Source of the DNA: Spirochaetota bacterium
GTDB lineage: Bacteria > Spirochaetota > JAGLSM01 > JAKPMW01
Direction: 5' to 3'
Length of the DNA stretch: 64,000 nucleotides
Assembly (NCBI GenBank): GCA_031283155.1
Contig: JAITCI010000003.1
Coordinates: 22,118 to 86,117, forward strand
This document shows, piece after piece, positions 18,439 through 27,137 of the stretch. The notes below the pieces were generated by a model that was given only the letters and a program-made list of their open reading frames with translations, searched no databases and was not told the DNA's origin. Numbering within the stretch: the first letter of the stretch is position 1; the number at the start of each line of letters is the position of its first letter. The translations under genes were made by a program, and so were the position numbers.

Positions 18439-19482
18439 ATGCGGCATATTTTCAGTATACCCGGCGGGTGCGCGGCGTTTATCTGCATAGTTTTCCTGCA
18501 AACAATGCATGCAAGCGATCCTGCAGGCGCGCTCCACTGGACGAGTGAGGTGGATAGCTGGTTTGTGAACAAAAAATCCCCCTGGCTTATGCCAGGCTCG
18601 CGAAACTCAACCTTTACGCTGGATGGAAAGCAGGCTGTACTCTCCCTGACCAACGGCGGACTGGCAATAGTGGATCTGCGGGATCAGATGGTACGAACCG
18701 TGATTGACTTTTCGCTGATTCTGGGGCATGACGGAGCGGAACCTGACTCCATCGCGGTTTCCCCCCTGGGCTTGATTGCTGCAGCCTTTCCGAACCGGCA
18801 TGAGGTGCTTCTGATCGATCAGAAAAAAATGCGCGTACTTGAGCGAATTAAGACGTCGTTCATTCCGATGGGACTGCGCTTCTCTCCGCTCGGCAAATTT
18901 CTTTTTATGGGCGAACAGCGGGATAAGCACGCCTGGTCATCGATCTATTCCATTCAAAAACGCGAGTATCTGCTTTCCCGCATAACCCCCATGGTATGCG
19001 ATATAAGCCGCGACGATCGCTACATCTATTTATACGATGAAACAAAAAACAGCCTGCGCTGGATCCTGACGGACACCCTGCAGACCGTGCGTGATTGTAA
19101 TCTCTCCGCCATCGCGCCCGTGGGAGAACCGCATACCATTAAGGTGCTGCGCGATCACAGAATCGCGATGGGCTTCCTGGGTTCGCTGGTTATCAGTGAT
19201 CGCTACCTGGAGCGCGTCGTTCTCACGCATATCGCGCCGGAGAACGCAGGCGCGGTTTCATTTATCGAACCGAGCCATGATAATCGATTCCTCATTTTCG
19301 GCAGCAGGGGATCGCTCTCTGTCCTTTCATTGGTCAATAATCTTTCGGAGCCGCTCTCCATTCCCGCCGGTGCGGGTTCGGTCAGCACCTACCCAAACGG
19401 GAATTATATCCTGTACACCGATCAGGCGAGCGGAAGCGCGCGGATCATGCGCATAACCATCCCCTCGCGCTACGGGGATTAG
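18439..19482 (+). CDS. Exported beta-propeller-like protein
   Basis: A 347-residue protein with a signal peptide (hydrophobic GGCAAFICIVFLQTMHA). The mature part is built of repeated short blades such as DGKQAVLSLTNGGLAIVDLR, PLGLIAAAFPNRHEVLLIDQ, PLGKFLFMGEQRDKHAWSSI and SRDDRYIYLYDE. The pattern (phase-start D/P-x-G/D, hydrophobic strand, VDL/IDQ) is typical of YVTN/WD-type propellers, which act as binding scaffolds in the periplasm or at the surface. The ribosome site GGGAGGT precedes ATG 18439. The region between it and the divergent ino1 gene holds the 44-bp element. Confidence 0.7.
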   Translation: MRHIFSIPGGCAAFICIVFLQTMHASDPAGALHWTSEVDSWFVNKKSPWLMPGSRNSTFTLDGKQAVLSLTNGGLAIVDLRDQMVRTVIDFSLILGHDGAEPDSIAVSPLGLIAAAFPNRHEVLLIDQKKMRVLERIKTSFIPMGLRFSPLGKFLFMGEQRDKHAWSSIYSIQKREYLLSRITPMVCDISRDDRYIYLYDETKNSLRWILTDTLQTVRDCNLSAIAPVGEPHTIKVLRDHRIAMGFLGSLVISDRYLERVVLTHIAPENAGAVSFIEPSHDNRFLIFGSRGSLSVLSLVNNLSEPLSIPAGAGSVSTYPNGNYILYTDQASGSARIMRITIPSRYGD

Positions 19483-19519
19483 GGACACGCCCTAAGCATT
19501 CATAAGCTGCATATAATAC

Positions 19520-19549
19520 AAAAACTCCCCCAAAGCGGGGGAGTTTTTG
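19520..19549. terminator. Bidirectional Rho-independent terminator
   Basis: ACTCCCCC and GGGGGAGT form a perfect 8-bp stem with a short AAAGC loop, followed by TTTTT on the plus strand and by TTTTTG on the minus strand. It sits between the convergent beta-propeller and DUF3352-like genes and would stop both. Confidence 0.9.
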
Positions 19550-19567
19550 TATGCGTTTCTTGCTGCG

Positions 19568-21169
19568 CTATTTGCCCGAAAAACTCCTGAAGAGATTATA
19601 TAAAACGTCTATCTCCGCCTTGGTAATAAGCGCGGAACCCGTCATCGAATTTTGCGCCAGTTGGGAAATACCGTAGATACCTCCGCCGGCGGGAATTCTT
19701 CTCAATTTGTTTACAGCGGACTTAACTTCATTCCCGCCGATATCATACGCCGAAACGATGCGCACGATTTCTTTTATCGTATCTCCGATGGAGATGTAGC
19801 TTACTCCGTTTTTGGCATACTGCCCGTAATTCTGCCCAATGGCTTTCCAGGCGGCGGTTGAGGAGAATCCGGATTTCGTGCCGCCCACAAGATCGGCAAG
19901 ACGGCTCTGCGCGCCCGTGCCGATGGCCATATACTCAACCCCGTTTTTCGTAACGATATACGCGGTCAGCGAATCCAGGAGCTTATCGAGATTGCGCGCG
20001 CTGCCCCGGAAATTCTGGGGCGCGCCCGATTCAAATCTGACAAGGTCGTAGGAATCCGCGCCCATCCTGCCGGCGTTTTGGGTATAGACAATTCTGCCCT
20101 GGATATTCTTCAGCGCAGGGAGAGCGTTGATGCGATCAGTGTATTTGGCCATAAGCGCCTTTGAATCCTTGCCGGGGGCGAGCTTCATGGCGGCAACCAT
20201 CGCGAAAGCGCCCTCTCCGCCGGGTACCAGGGCGCAGGCAAAGTCGTCGCCGTAGATATCTGCGGCTTCCTTCATGGCGTCCGCGAGTACCCCGCCAAGA
20301 CCGCGCGCAAACTCATCGTAAAAACCAACAAGGATTTCGCCGAATGACGACTCTATCCATTTCAGCTCCATTTTCGCTCCGGTAACGAAATAGCTGTCGG
20401 CGGGCATCTTTGCGACAAGAGCAGGTTCGCCCCGCGAGGCGGATTTGAGAAGCGCCGAATAGGCGCTTTCGGGCTGCACTTCGACAGCGCTTATAAATTC
20501 GATTCCCTGCGGCGTAAACGAAAAGCCAAAGGACATTTCCTGAATGCCGCCGATGAATCCGGAATGGAATTTACGCGCGAGCTGATTGATCGCGTTTGAG
20601 TTCCCGTCGATCATGGAACCTATATCGTCCGCTGAATTTTTCAGAAAAGCGCCGTCTATAAACACAGCAATGTGTGCATCGGGCAGTTTGGCTATCGTTT
20701 TTTTGGCACCCTTTTCAAAAAGGGTCATAGCATCCGCATCGGATGCGACGATCAGATAGCGATCACGGTACCGGACCTTTTGCGCGTCTGCGCCGTCAAA
20801 AACGCCCTGCTGGCTTAAAAAATTGCGCAAGGTATTTGGATCAGTCACGGGAACCATAACCACAAACCCTTCCGATTCATCCTGGCTTTTCAGAAGAAAA
20901 ACGCCGGTTGGCCGTGAAAGATCAAACCCGGGATATCCGGTTCTGCCCGTGAGCTGCATCGAAATAAGCATATCCAGCTGCCCCTTGCTGAGTCCAAGAC
21001 CGTACCTGACCGCATAACTCTCAATTTCCTTTACGATTTCAGGAAACTTTTCGAGCTGAACAAAAACAACGCAATCCTTTGTGATATATCTCTGCAGGGC
21101 GGAATCGGCCGCGCCTAACGGCAAAACGCAGAGCAGAATAAGAAAAACCGGGAGTGCCAATCGTTTCAT
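19568..21169 (-). CDS. Exported DUF3352-like protein
   Basis: A 533-residue protein with a clear signal peptide (MKRLALPVFLILLCVLPLGAA, cleavage near ADSALQ). It then shows the pattern of the DUF3352/"protein of unknown function" family: an opening VVFVQLEKFPEIVKEIESY, PTGVFLLKSQDESEGFVVMVPV, then repeated VFIDGAFL-type strands and a second half that mirrors the first. The likely location is the periplasm or outer membrane; function unknown. A ribosome site AAAGGA precedes the ATG, and the 44-bp element (copy B) lies just upstream. It shares a terminator with the preceding convergent gene. Confidence 0.75.
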   Translation of the reverse strand: MKRLALPVFLILLCVLPLGAADSALQRYITKDCVVFVQLEKFPEIVKEIESYAVRYGLGLSKGQLDMLISMQLTGRTGYPGFDLSRPTGVFLLKSQDESEGFVVMVPVTDPNTLRNFLSQQGVFDGADAQKVRYRDRYLIVASDADAMTLFEKGAKKTIAKLPDAHIAVFIDGAFLKNSADDIGSMIDGNSNAINQLARKFHSGFIGGIQEMSFGFSFTPQGIEFISAVEVQPESAYSALLKSASRGEPALVAKMPADSYFVTGAKMELKWIESSFGEILVGFYDEFARGLGGVLADAMKEAADIYGDDFACALVPGGEGAFAMVAAMKLAPGKDSKALMAKYTDRINALPALKNIQGRIVYTQNAGRMGADSYDLVRFESGAPQNFRGSARNLDKLLDSLTAYIVTKNGVEYMAIGTGAQSRLADLVGGTKSGFSSTAAWKAIGQNYGQYAKNGVSYISIGDTIKEIVRIVSAYDIGGNEVKSAVNKLRRIPAGGGIYGISQLAQNSMTGSALITKAEIDVLYNLFRSFSGK

Positions 21170-21194
21170 GGATGTGTCCTTTCAAAAAAAATTT

Positions 21195-21237
21195 TCCGAA
21201 GGGTTCCTGAGAATATGCGGCATTCCCGGGAGTTTCC
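21195..21237 (-). promoter_or_regulatory. 44-bp conserved upstream element, copy B
   Basis: On the minus strand it reads GGAAACTCCCGGG near its start and CCCTTCGGA at its end, then an A/T run and the ribosome site of the DUF3352-like gene, 26 bp downstream. See copy A at 18357-18400: same length, only transition differences, compatible stem. Confidence 0.5.
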
Positions 21238-21329
21238 TGTCACATACCAAGATATACACCCGATGGCCGAAAAGAATCATTAAATCTGCGATGCCCAAAA
21301 GTATGGAAGGCGTTGCATGGGGAAACTCC

Positions 21330-22079
21330 TCACTCCGGAGAGGCGAGGCGGAATTCGCGGAGGCGAAAGGCATAAATTATTGCATCCATCTCCGCTCTGG
21401 CCTCTTCGCGCGGTCCTGCGGCTTCGCCGGGCAGCTTCGCCTCGGCGGCAAGAAGCGCCCCCAGGAGATCGGATATAAGATTACACAAAAACCCGGATTC
21501 CTTCAGATACTCCTTGCAGAAGCGCTCCCGCTCGCGCTCGCCGACTGTGATCCGCCCGAGCGATAAAGCCAGATCCGCGAGGATCCTGGGGGGAGCGCCG
21601 GCGCGCACCGGCTCAAGCTGATGAAAGATCCGCTCCCAGGCGGTATGCGCGAGCCGCGCGGCGTCGGTTCCGGGCGGGAGAGAGCGTGCGCCCGGCAGAA
21701 TCTGCCCCCAGCGCTCATAAAACGCGGAGAGAGCGCCGGCGAGCCGTTGGGTTTCCTCATCCGCGCGATCCGAAAATTCCATGCGCGGATACGCCTGGAT
21801 GCGCTCCGCGAATTCCTCGAGCATACGGTCGGCATTGGTCGGGAGAACCTCCGGCGGGGGCGCAAACATCTCTTCCGCTTTTTTCTCCAGCTCTTTCAGG
21901 ATACGCACCTCGTTGGCGAGAAAATGCTCCGCCGGAAGACGCTGCTTCAGCGACTGCATATAGCGTTCATCCACGCGCGTCCAGGAAAAAATATTGCTCC
22001 CATATTTTGCGGCGAGGGTATCGTACTGCTTCCGGAGTTTTTCGCGGGCTGTTTTTATTTCACGATCAGAGAGCGCCAT
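21330..22079 (-). CDS. Hypothetical cytoplasmic protein
   Basis: A 249-residue, highly charged, probably mostly helical protein with no signal peptide or membrane segment. Segments such as SDREIKTAREKLRKQYDTLAAKY and EVRILKELEKKAEEMF suggest helical hairpins or coiled coil. I do not recognise a domain. The codon use looks normal and the frame has no competing gene on the other strand, so it is a real gene. It lies upstream of the DUF3352-like gene on the same strand, separated by about 160 bp that hold the 44-bp element, so the two may be transcribed separately. Confidence 0.65.
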   Translation of the reverse strand: MALSDREIKTAREKLRKQYDTLAAKYGSNIFSWTRVDERYMQSLKQRLPAEHFLANEVRILKELEKKAEEMFAPPPEVLPTNADRMLEEFAERIQAYPRMEFSDRADEETQRLAGALSAFYERWGQILPGARSLPPGTDAARLAHTAWERIFHQLEPVRAGAPPRILADLALSLGRITVGERERERFCKEYLKESGFLCNLISDLLGALLAAEAKLPGEAAGPREEARAEMDAIIYAFRLREFRLASPE

Positions 22080-22165
22080 GAAAATATTCTAAACCACTGG
22101 AGAGTAATGTTCAAGGCTGCAATATGGGAAGGTGAAGTTTTTGTTTTTTCCCGCGCAGCGGAACG

Positions 22166-22203
22166 GTTCTTCGGAGGTGGGTGCTTCGGTTCCACCGAAG
22201 AAC
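22166..22203. repeat. Hairpin with two alternative pairings
   Basis: GTTCTTCGG (22166-22174) pairs perfectly with CCGAAGAAC (22195-22203); alternatively CTTCGGT (22184-22190) pairs with ACCGAAG (22194-22200) around a TCC centre. The inner form belongs to the GGA/TCC-centred palindrome family. Confidence 0.6.
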
Positions 22204-22328
22204 GGCAAAACACATACCAAAAAATTCAGGCTCGCGGCTTACAGCAGTATGAATCAACTGTTCCCAAAATAATGTTTTGATTTTATCCTGCCGCATCCGT
22301 GGCTAATTTTTCAGACAAGGAGCAAACC

Positions 22329-22733
22329 ATGAAAGCACAGATTGAAGTCGCGACACACACACGCGCGGAGATGATAGACGTCACCCAAAATCTTACCGCG
22401 CTTGTCAAACAGAGTAGAATACAAGAGGGATTTTGTTATATATGGAATCCGCATACGACCGCCGCGCTGACCGTCAATGAAAACGCGGATCCAGACGTCA
22501 CGCGCGATATACTTGCCGGTCTGGAACGCTTTGTGCCGCGCAACGGGGATTACCGCCATGCGGAGGGAAATTCCGCCGCGCACATCAAGGCAAGCCTCTT
22601 CGGGCCGTCATTGCAGATCATGATCGAAGACGCGCGCCTTGTTTTGGGAACCTGGCAGGGCGTGTATTTCTGCGAGTTTGACGGTCCGCGCCGGAGACGC
22701 CTCCAGGTGCGTATCGTACCGCTGCCGGAATAG
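22329..22733 (+). CDS. yjbQ: YjbQ/UPF0047 family protein (thiamin phosphate synthase-like)
   Basis: A predicted 134-residue protein matching the YjbQ family throughout: QEGFCYIWNPHTTAALTVNE, ENADPDVTRDI, HIKASLFGPS, LGTWQGVYFCEFDGPRRRR. Family members form trimers with a conserved His/Asp/Cys site; E. coli YjbQ shows weak thiamin phosphate synthase activity, but its physiological role is unclear. ATG 22329 follows AAGGAG. It stands alone between the 21.3-kb gene and nrdD. Confidence 0.92.
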   Translation: MKAQIEVATHTRAEMIDVTQNLTALVKQSRIQEGFCYIWNPHTTAALTVNENADPDVTRDILAGLERFVPRNGDYRHAEGNSAAHIKASLFGPSLQIMIEDARLVLGTWQGVYFCEFDGPRRRRLQVRIVPLPE

Positions 22734-22839
22734 AGCAAAATCATAATAGAAATATTTATAAATAGTTGTTCCTATATGGATATATATGGAAAGCGTATTC
22801 CTCGGCGAAGGCATATGGCAAAATACTGTGATTTATGGC

Positions 22840-22868
22840 TTGACGCTTTTGAGGCTTTTTGATATTCT
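22840..22868 (+). promoter_or_regulatory. Sigma70-type promoter upstream of nrdD
   Basis: TTGACG (22840-22845), a 17-base spacer, then TATTCT (22863-22868). The expected start point, 6-7 bases on, coincides with the first base of a stable predicted helix. Confidence 0.6.
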
Positions 22869-22873
22869 TGTTT

Positions 22874-22950
22874 CGGGAGAAATACCGAGGGAATCCCGGG
22901 AACAGACCATGTTCCGGAGAGCGCCCCAGCCTATGCGGCTGTATTTCCCG
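22874..22950 (+). ncRNA. Candidate structured leader RNA (three-way junction) before nrdD
   Basis: CGGGAGAAATAC (22874-22885) pairs with GTATTTCCCG (22941-22950) as 10 bp with a 2-base AG bulge, closing a domain that starts at the predicted transcription start. Inside lie GGAACA-loop-TGTTCC (22899-22915) and AGCC-loop-GGCT (22928-22940). I could not match it to cobalamin, TPP, SAM, glycine, c-di-GMP or SRP RNA motifs. It may be a leader that controls the reductase, or an independent small RNA. Confidence 0.4.
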
Positions 22951-23002
22951 TAATGTTTGCAATCCACAGTCCGGTTATCATGCAGCCGGGCTTCATAAAT
23001 TT

Positions 23003-23021
23003 CACTCGCAGGATGCGAGTG
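23003..23021. repeat. GGA-centred palindrome
   Basis: CACTCGCA-GGA-TGCGAGTG: perfect 8-bp arms around GGA, in the nrdD leader. Confidence 0.7.
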
Positions 23022-23174
23022 CCCTGCGTGGCACTTGGCGAAGTACCCTGGGGGTAATGGTGCCGTATTTACGAGGGGCTACTTGCAGGAAGCTCCGGGT
23101 GCGCGGCTTTGCTATGGATATTGTCATGTACGTATGTAAATAATCACTAAAAGCGGCAAAGGGTGGGGGAGAGC

Positions 23175-25292
23175 ATGCAGTACACGGGTACGCTTATTCA
23201 AAAGGTGATCAAGCGAAGCGGCGAAGCGGTCGCTTTTGACGCGCAAAAAATCACAAACGCGATTGCGAAAGCCGGGAAAGCGAGCGGGGAATTTGAACGC
23301 GAGACCGCCGAGGCGCTCACGCAGCAGGTGGCCGCCATGCTGGAAGAAATATGCGATGAGAGCGGCGTGATTCCCGACATTGAAAGCATCCAGGACATAG
23401 TTGAACAGGTTCTCTTCGCGTCCAGATACAAAAAAACCGCGCGCGCGTACATCATCTACCGCGATCAACATGCGCGGCTGCGCGAGTTTATGGCCGAGCG
23501 AACGGTGCATCTCGTTGACGCCTATCTTGAGCGCGAGGATTGGCAGGTCAACGAAAACAGCAATATGAGTTTTTCGCTGCAGGGACTGAACAACTATATA
23601 TCATCCGAAATCAGCAAAACCTACTGGCTGCATAATATCTATCCCGAAGAGCTTCGCCACGCGCACACAGACGGCGATCTGCATCTGCATGATCTCGGCT
23701 CGCTCTCTGCGTATTGCGTGGGGTGGGATCTCTACGATCTTTTGCGCAAGGGCTTTCGCGGCGTCGCCGGCAAGGTGGAAGCGGGTCCCGCAAAGCATTT
23801 CCGGAGCGCCCTCGGGCAGATCGTCAATTTTTTCTATACCTTACAGGGCGAGGCGGCAGGCGCGCAGGCCTTCGCCAATTTTGATACTTTGCTCGCCCCC
23901 TTCATCCGCAGCGACAAACTCAGCTATACCGAGGTGCGGCAGGCGATGCAGGAATTTATGTTTAACGTGAATGTTCCGACGCGCGTGGGTTTCCAGACGC
24001 CGTTTACAAATATTACGCTCGATCTGACCGTACCGTCGTACTATAAGGATCAGCCGGTGCTGATAGGCGGCAAACCCACAAGCAGCACATACAGCGAATT
24101 TCAAAACGAAATGGATATGCTCAACACCGCCTTTCTCGAGGTAATGGCCGGAGGGGACGCGCGCGGGCGGGTATTCACCTTCCCGATTCCCACCTATAAC
24201 ATCAGCGAGGATTTTGACTGGAATAATCCGCATATCGAAAAGCTCTGGGAGGTTACAGCGAAATACGGCATCCCCTATTTTGCGAATTTCGTCAACTCCG
24301 ACATGAAGCCGGAAGACGCGCGCTCGATGTGCTGCCGTCTTCGGATCGACAACAGGGAACTCAACCGCCGCGGCGGCGGACTCTTCGGCGCGTCTCCGCT
24401 CACCGGATCAATCGGCGTTGTTACCATCAATCTCCCGCGAATAGGCTATCTTGCCGAAAACGAAGAGGATTTTATAAGCCGCCTCGACCGCCTGATGTGT
24501 CTTGCCGCCGAAAGCCTGGATATCAAGCGCAAGGTACTGGAAAAATTTACCGATAACCGCCTTTATCCCTATATGCAGTATTATCTGCGCGACGTCAAAA
24601 AACGCTTCGGCAAATACTGGCAAAACCATTTCTCAACGATTGGCATCATCGGGATGAACGAGGCCTGCCTTAATCTGCTCGGCTGCGACATCACCACCCC
24701 CGGGGGGAATGCTTTCGCGCTGCGCGTGATGGATTATATGCGCGCCCGCCTCGTTGATTTTCAAAAGGAAAGCGGCAATATTTTCAATCTCGAGGCGACC
24801 CCTGCCGAGGGAACCAGTTACCGGCTTGCGCTTTTGGATCAGAAAAAATATCCCGACCTTGTCCATGCCTCCCGCGAGGAAGTTTCGCCCTTCTATACAA
24901 ATTCAAGCCAGCCGCCGGTTAATTACACGGATGATCTCTTTGACCTGCTCGATATGCAGGATGAACTCCAGAAGCGCTATACGGGGGGTACGGTGGTGCA
25001 CCTCTTCGCCGGAGAGCGCCTCTCCGATCCGAAAGCCGTGCGCGAGTTGGTGCGCACAGTCTGCGCGCGCTATCACCTTCCGTATTTTTCCATCACCCCC
25101 ACCTTCAGTATCTGCCCGCAGCACGGCTATATCGACGGCGAACACGCCGAGTGTCCCGAATGCCATAGCGACTGCGAGATCTATTCGCGAGTGGTGGGCT
25201 ATCTCCGGCCGGTCAAACAATGGAACAACGGAAAACAGAGTGAATTTACGCAGCGCAGGATGCTGCGGCTCGAAGCGGCGCGCCCCCAATAA
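23175..25292 (+). CDS. nrdD: Anaerobic (class III) ribonucleoside-triphosphate reductase
   Basis: The predicted 705-residue enzyme makes deoxynucleotides without oxygen using a glycyl radical. An N-terminal ATP-cone (KRSGEAVAFDAQKITNAIAKAG) is followed by the barrel (NMSFSLQGLNNYISSEIS, TFPIPTYNI, GGGLFGASPLTGSIGVVTINLPRIGY). The C-terminal zinc-binding Cys cluster (ICPQHGY, CPECHSDC) precedes SRVVGYLRP, where Gly675 is the expected radical site. ATG 23175 is preceded by GGTGGGGGAG; a GTG 12 bp upstream is less likely. nrdG follows after 3 bp. A structured leader and promoter lie upstream. Confidence 0.96.
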   Translation: MQYTGTLIQKVIKRSGEAVAFDAQKITNAIAKAGKASGEFERETAEALTQQVAAMLEEICDESGVIPDIESIQDIVEQVLFASRYKKTARAYIIYRDQHARLREFMAERTVHLVDAYLEREDWQVNENSNMSFSLQGLNNYISSEISKTYWLHNIYPEELRHAHTDGDLHLHDLGSLSAYCVGWDLYDLLRKGFRGVAGKVEAGPAKHFRSALGQIVNFFYTLQGEAAGAQAFANFDTLLAPFIRSDKLSYTEVRQAMQEFMFNVNVPTRVGFQTPFTNITLDLTVPSYYKDQPVLIGGKPTSSTYSEFQNEMDMLNTAFLEVMAGGDARGRVFTFPIPTYNISEDFDWNNPHIEKLWEVTAKYGIPYFANFVNSDMKPEDARSMCCRLRIDNRELNRRGGGLFGASPLTGSIGVVTINLPRIGYLAENEEDFISRLDRLMCLAAESLDIKRKVLEKFTDNRLYPYMQYYLRDVKKRFGKYWQNHFSTIGIIGMNEACLNLLGCDITTPGGNAFALRVMDYMRARLVDFQKESGNIFNLEATPAEGTSYRLALLDQKKYPDLVHASREEVSPFYTNSSQPPVNYTDDLFDLLDMQDELQKRYTGGTVVHLFAGERLSDPKAVRELVRTVCARYHLPYFSITPTFSICPQHGYIDGEHAECPECHSDCEIYSRVVGYLRPVKQWNNGKQSEFTQRRMLRLEAARPQ

Positions 25293-25295
25293 ACC

Positions 25296-26006
25296 ATGCT
25301 GCTCGCGGGTTACGTCCCCAGTTCGCTGATCGATTTTCCGGGCCGCGTATCCGCCGTCGCTTTCAGCCAGGGATGCACCCTGCGCTGTCCCTGGTGCCAT
25401 AACGCGCCGCTTGTACACACGGGCGAAGCGGCTGCCCACACGCAAACGCAGGACACAGGTGAACACGAAGAGCGTCTCCGGAATTTTTTTGCCTTTCTGG
25501 AACGCCGTCGGGGGCTGCTCGCGGGCGTGGTGATCTCCGGCGGAGAGCCCTGCATCCATGCCGATCTCGCGGAGTTCCTGGGCAGGATCCGATCAATGGG
25601 CTTTTTGACCAAGCTGGATACCAATGGGACGCGCCCCCAAATGCTCGCCTCCCTGCTGGAGGCGAAACTCGTGGATCTGGCCGCGATGGATATCAAGGGG
25701 CCGCGCGACCGCTATGCCGAATTGTGCGGCGTGGCGGAATCAGCGCTCCCCTGGGATGCGATTCGCGAGAGCATCCGCATTCTTGCCGGGCGGCAAGAGC
25801 CGCATCTCTTCCGCACAACCTGCATGGAGCCGCAATTCGATACCGAGGCCGTTATGCGTATGCGGGAGCTTGTCCCCAAAGGGATACCGTGGCATTTGCA
25901 GCCGTATAAAGAGGGTTCCGCCGCTCTGGATCCCGCGTTTACAGCGCGCGCGCCCGCCCCGCAAATCCTTGAGGATTGGCAGCGGCGCATAGACGAGCGA
26001 GGGTGA
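25296..26006 (+). CDS. nrdG: Anaerobic ribonucleotide reductase activating protein
   Basis: A 236-residue radical-SAM enzyme that installs the glycyl radical in NrdD. The [4Fe-4S]/SAM motif is GCTLRCPWCHN (CxxxCxxC), early in the protein as expected; VISGGEPCIHADL follows. Length is somewhat above the short E. coli form and resembles the 230-residue group that pairs with ATP-cone NrdD. It starts 3 bp after the nrdD stop, so the two are co-translated. Confidence 0.95.
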   Translation: MLLAGYVPSSLIDFPGRVSAVAFSQGCTLRCPWCHNAPLVHTGEAAAHTQTQDTGEHEERLRNFFAFLERRRGLLAGVVISGGEPCIHADLAEFLGRIRSMGFLTKLDTNGTRPQMLASLLEAKLVDLAAMDIKGPRDRYAELCGVAESALPWDAIRESIRILAGRQEPHLFRTTCMEPQFDTEAVMRMRELVPKGIPWHLQPYKEGSAALDPAFTARAPAPQILEDWQRRIDERG

Positions 26007-26065
26007 TTGCGGGAGGAATGCCCGCGTGTAAAAGCGCGGAAAATTATGAAATACGCATAACAGAT

Positions 26066-26254
26066 CGGAAAATTACTTGGACTAATTTTTTATTATAAGA
26101 CTGGTATGGATCGTGAGAATTGCGAATCATATGCAATAGAGAGGTAAATTACATTATCTGATTTTTCTCGTATATAGCGTATAACAGCGCTCAATAGAGC
26201 TGAGAATTGCGGATCGTCTGTAGCGGCGCGGCAAATTACCTTATCTGATTTTCC
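26066..26254. repeat. Degenerate 53-bp direct repeats between nrdG and gmhA
   Basis: Two copies (26115-26167 and 26202-26254, 87 bp apart) both begin GAGAATTGCG and end AAATTAC(A/C)TTATCTGATTTT; a half copy of the 3' part lies at 26066-26090. They fill the 260-bp gap between convergent nrdG and gmhA. No coding content is seen in this stretch. Confidence 0.6.
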
Positions 26255-26266
26255 AAACTATCCCTT

Positions 26267-26857
26267 TTACGCCCGCGCCGCGAGGCGCTCCTCGACCAGC
26301 TCGCAGAGAATATGCCCGATCAGTACATGGCATTCCTGGATACGCGGCGTAACAGTGGAAGGAACGGAAATTATAATATCCGCGCGCGCCGATACGCCGC
26401 CCGCATCACCCGCTCCGATCAAAGCGATGCGCCGTATACCCAGTCTGTCCGCCTCCTCGAGCGCGAGAATGATATTGCGCGACTTCCCGGAGGTGGAGAT
26501 GCCCACCAGTACGTCCCCCCTGCGTCCTTTGGCCTGCACCAGCCGCGCGTACGCGCCCTCGTAGGCGTGATCATTCGCGAAGGCCGTGATAAAGCTCGTA
26601 TTCACGTGCAAGGCCTCCGCGTCGAGCGCCTGCCGCTCAAGATAAAATTTTCCGGCGAGTTCCGCCGCGAAATGCTGCGCGTCGGCGGCGCTCCCCCCGT
26701 TCCCGCAAAAGAGCGCCCTGCCACCCTCACGAAAAGCCTGGGTGAGCATATCCGCCGCCCGCGCGACGCCCGTAAGCGTTGCCTCATCGTTCAGGAGAGC
26801 ATCGGTAAGCGCTGCGGATTCCCGCATGATCGCCTGAATTTTATCCTCTGTTCGCAT
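26267..26857 (-). CDS. gmhA: Sedoheptulose-7-phosphate isomerase
   Basis: The 196-residue SIS-domain enzyme converts sedoheptulose 7-phosphate to glycero-manno-heptose 7-phosphate, the first step of ADP- or GDP-heptose synthesis. Visible SIS features are FCGNGGSAADAQHFAAELAGKF, GISTSGKSRNIILALE and the C-terminal ECHVLIGHILCELVE. Length is typical. The ATG at 26857 has a weak GGATG ribosome site. The heptose phosphatase fusion lies upstream on the same strand, separated by 240 bp of degenerate repeats, so the two act in one pathway. Confidence 0.95.
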   Translation of the reverse strand: MRTEDKIQAIMRESAALTDALLNDEATLTGVARAADMLTQAFREGGRALFCGNGGSAADAQHFAAELAGKFYLERQALDAEALHVNTSFITAFANDHAYEGAYARLVQAKGRRGDVLVGISTSGKSRNIILALEEADRLGIRRIALIGAGDAGGVSARADIIISVPSTVTPRIQECHVLIGHILCELVEERLAARA

Positions 26858-26873
26858 AAGTTAAGCATCCGCA

Positions 26874-27137
26874 ATATATATTTACATAAGCTAATTTTCC
26901 GCAGCATCGCCGTTCATCGCCGCTTGATCGTTTACAGCAACTTAACCGTTTTCCGCAGCTTAATCGTTTAACTCCGCTTAATCGCTTGCTTCCATCCATT
27001 CCTCTGGCTTTGCAAAATTTATGTGCAATCATATATATTTACATAAGCTAATTTTCCGCAGCCCAGCCGTTCATTGCCGCTTGATCGTTTAACTCCACTC
27101 AGCCGTTTTCCGCCGCTTGATCGTTTAACTCCGCTTC
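26874..27137. repeat. Two direct repeats (about 105 bp, 157 bp apart) upstream of gmhA
   Basis: Copy 1 (26874-about 26980) and copy 2 (27031-about 27137) share ATATATATTTACATAAGC, then TAATTTTCCGCAGC and a series of degenerate 16-18-bp units like TTGATCGTTTAACTCC. Copy 2 covers the last codons and stop of the upstream gene, so a tandem duplication of a gene 3' end plus spacer is likely. The minus-strand frame through copy 1 reads as repeats of KRLS, without other coding signs. Confidence 0.6.

Larger units (their letters stand above)
22734..23174 (+). other. Leader region of nrdDG
   Basis: This 440-bp gene-free stretch holds a sigma70-like promoter (22840-22868), a predicted three-way-junction RNA at its start (22874-22950), and the hairpin CACTCGCA-GGA-TGCGAGTG (23003-23021). 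The small open frames in it lack protein-like composition. Confidence 0.5.

Noticed and set aside
22874-23160. Cobalamin, TPP or SRP RNA before nrdD
   Set aside because: The signature sequences of these families are absent (no GCCACTG-type B12 box, no SRP GGAA/AGCAGCC loop).
26841-27032. Frame with KRLSGVKRLSCGKRLS
   Set aside because: Pure repeat sequence between genes, no ribosome site; part of the direct repeat.
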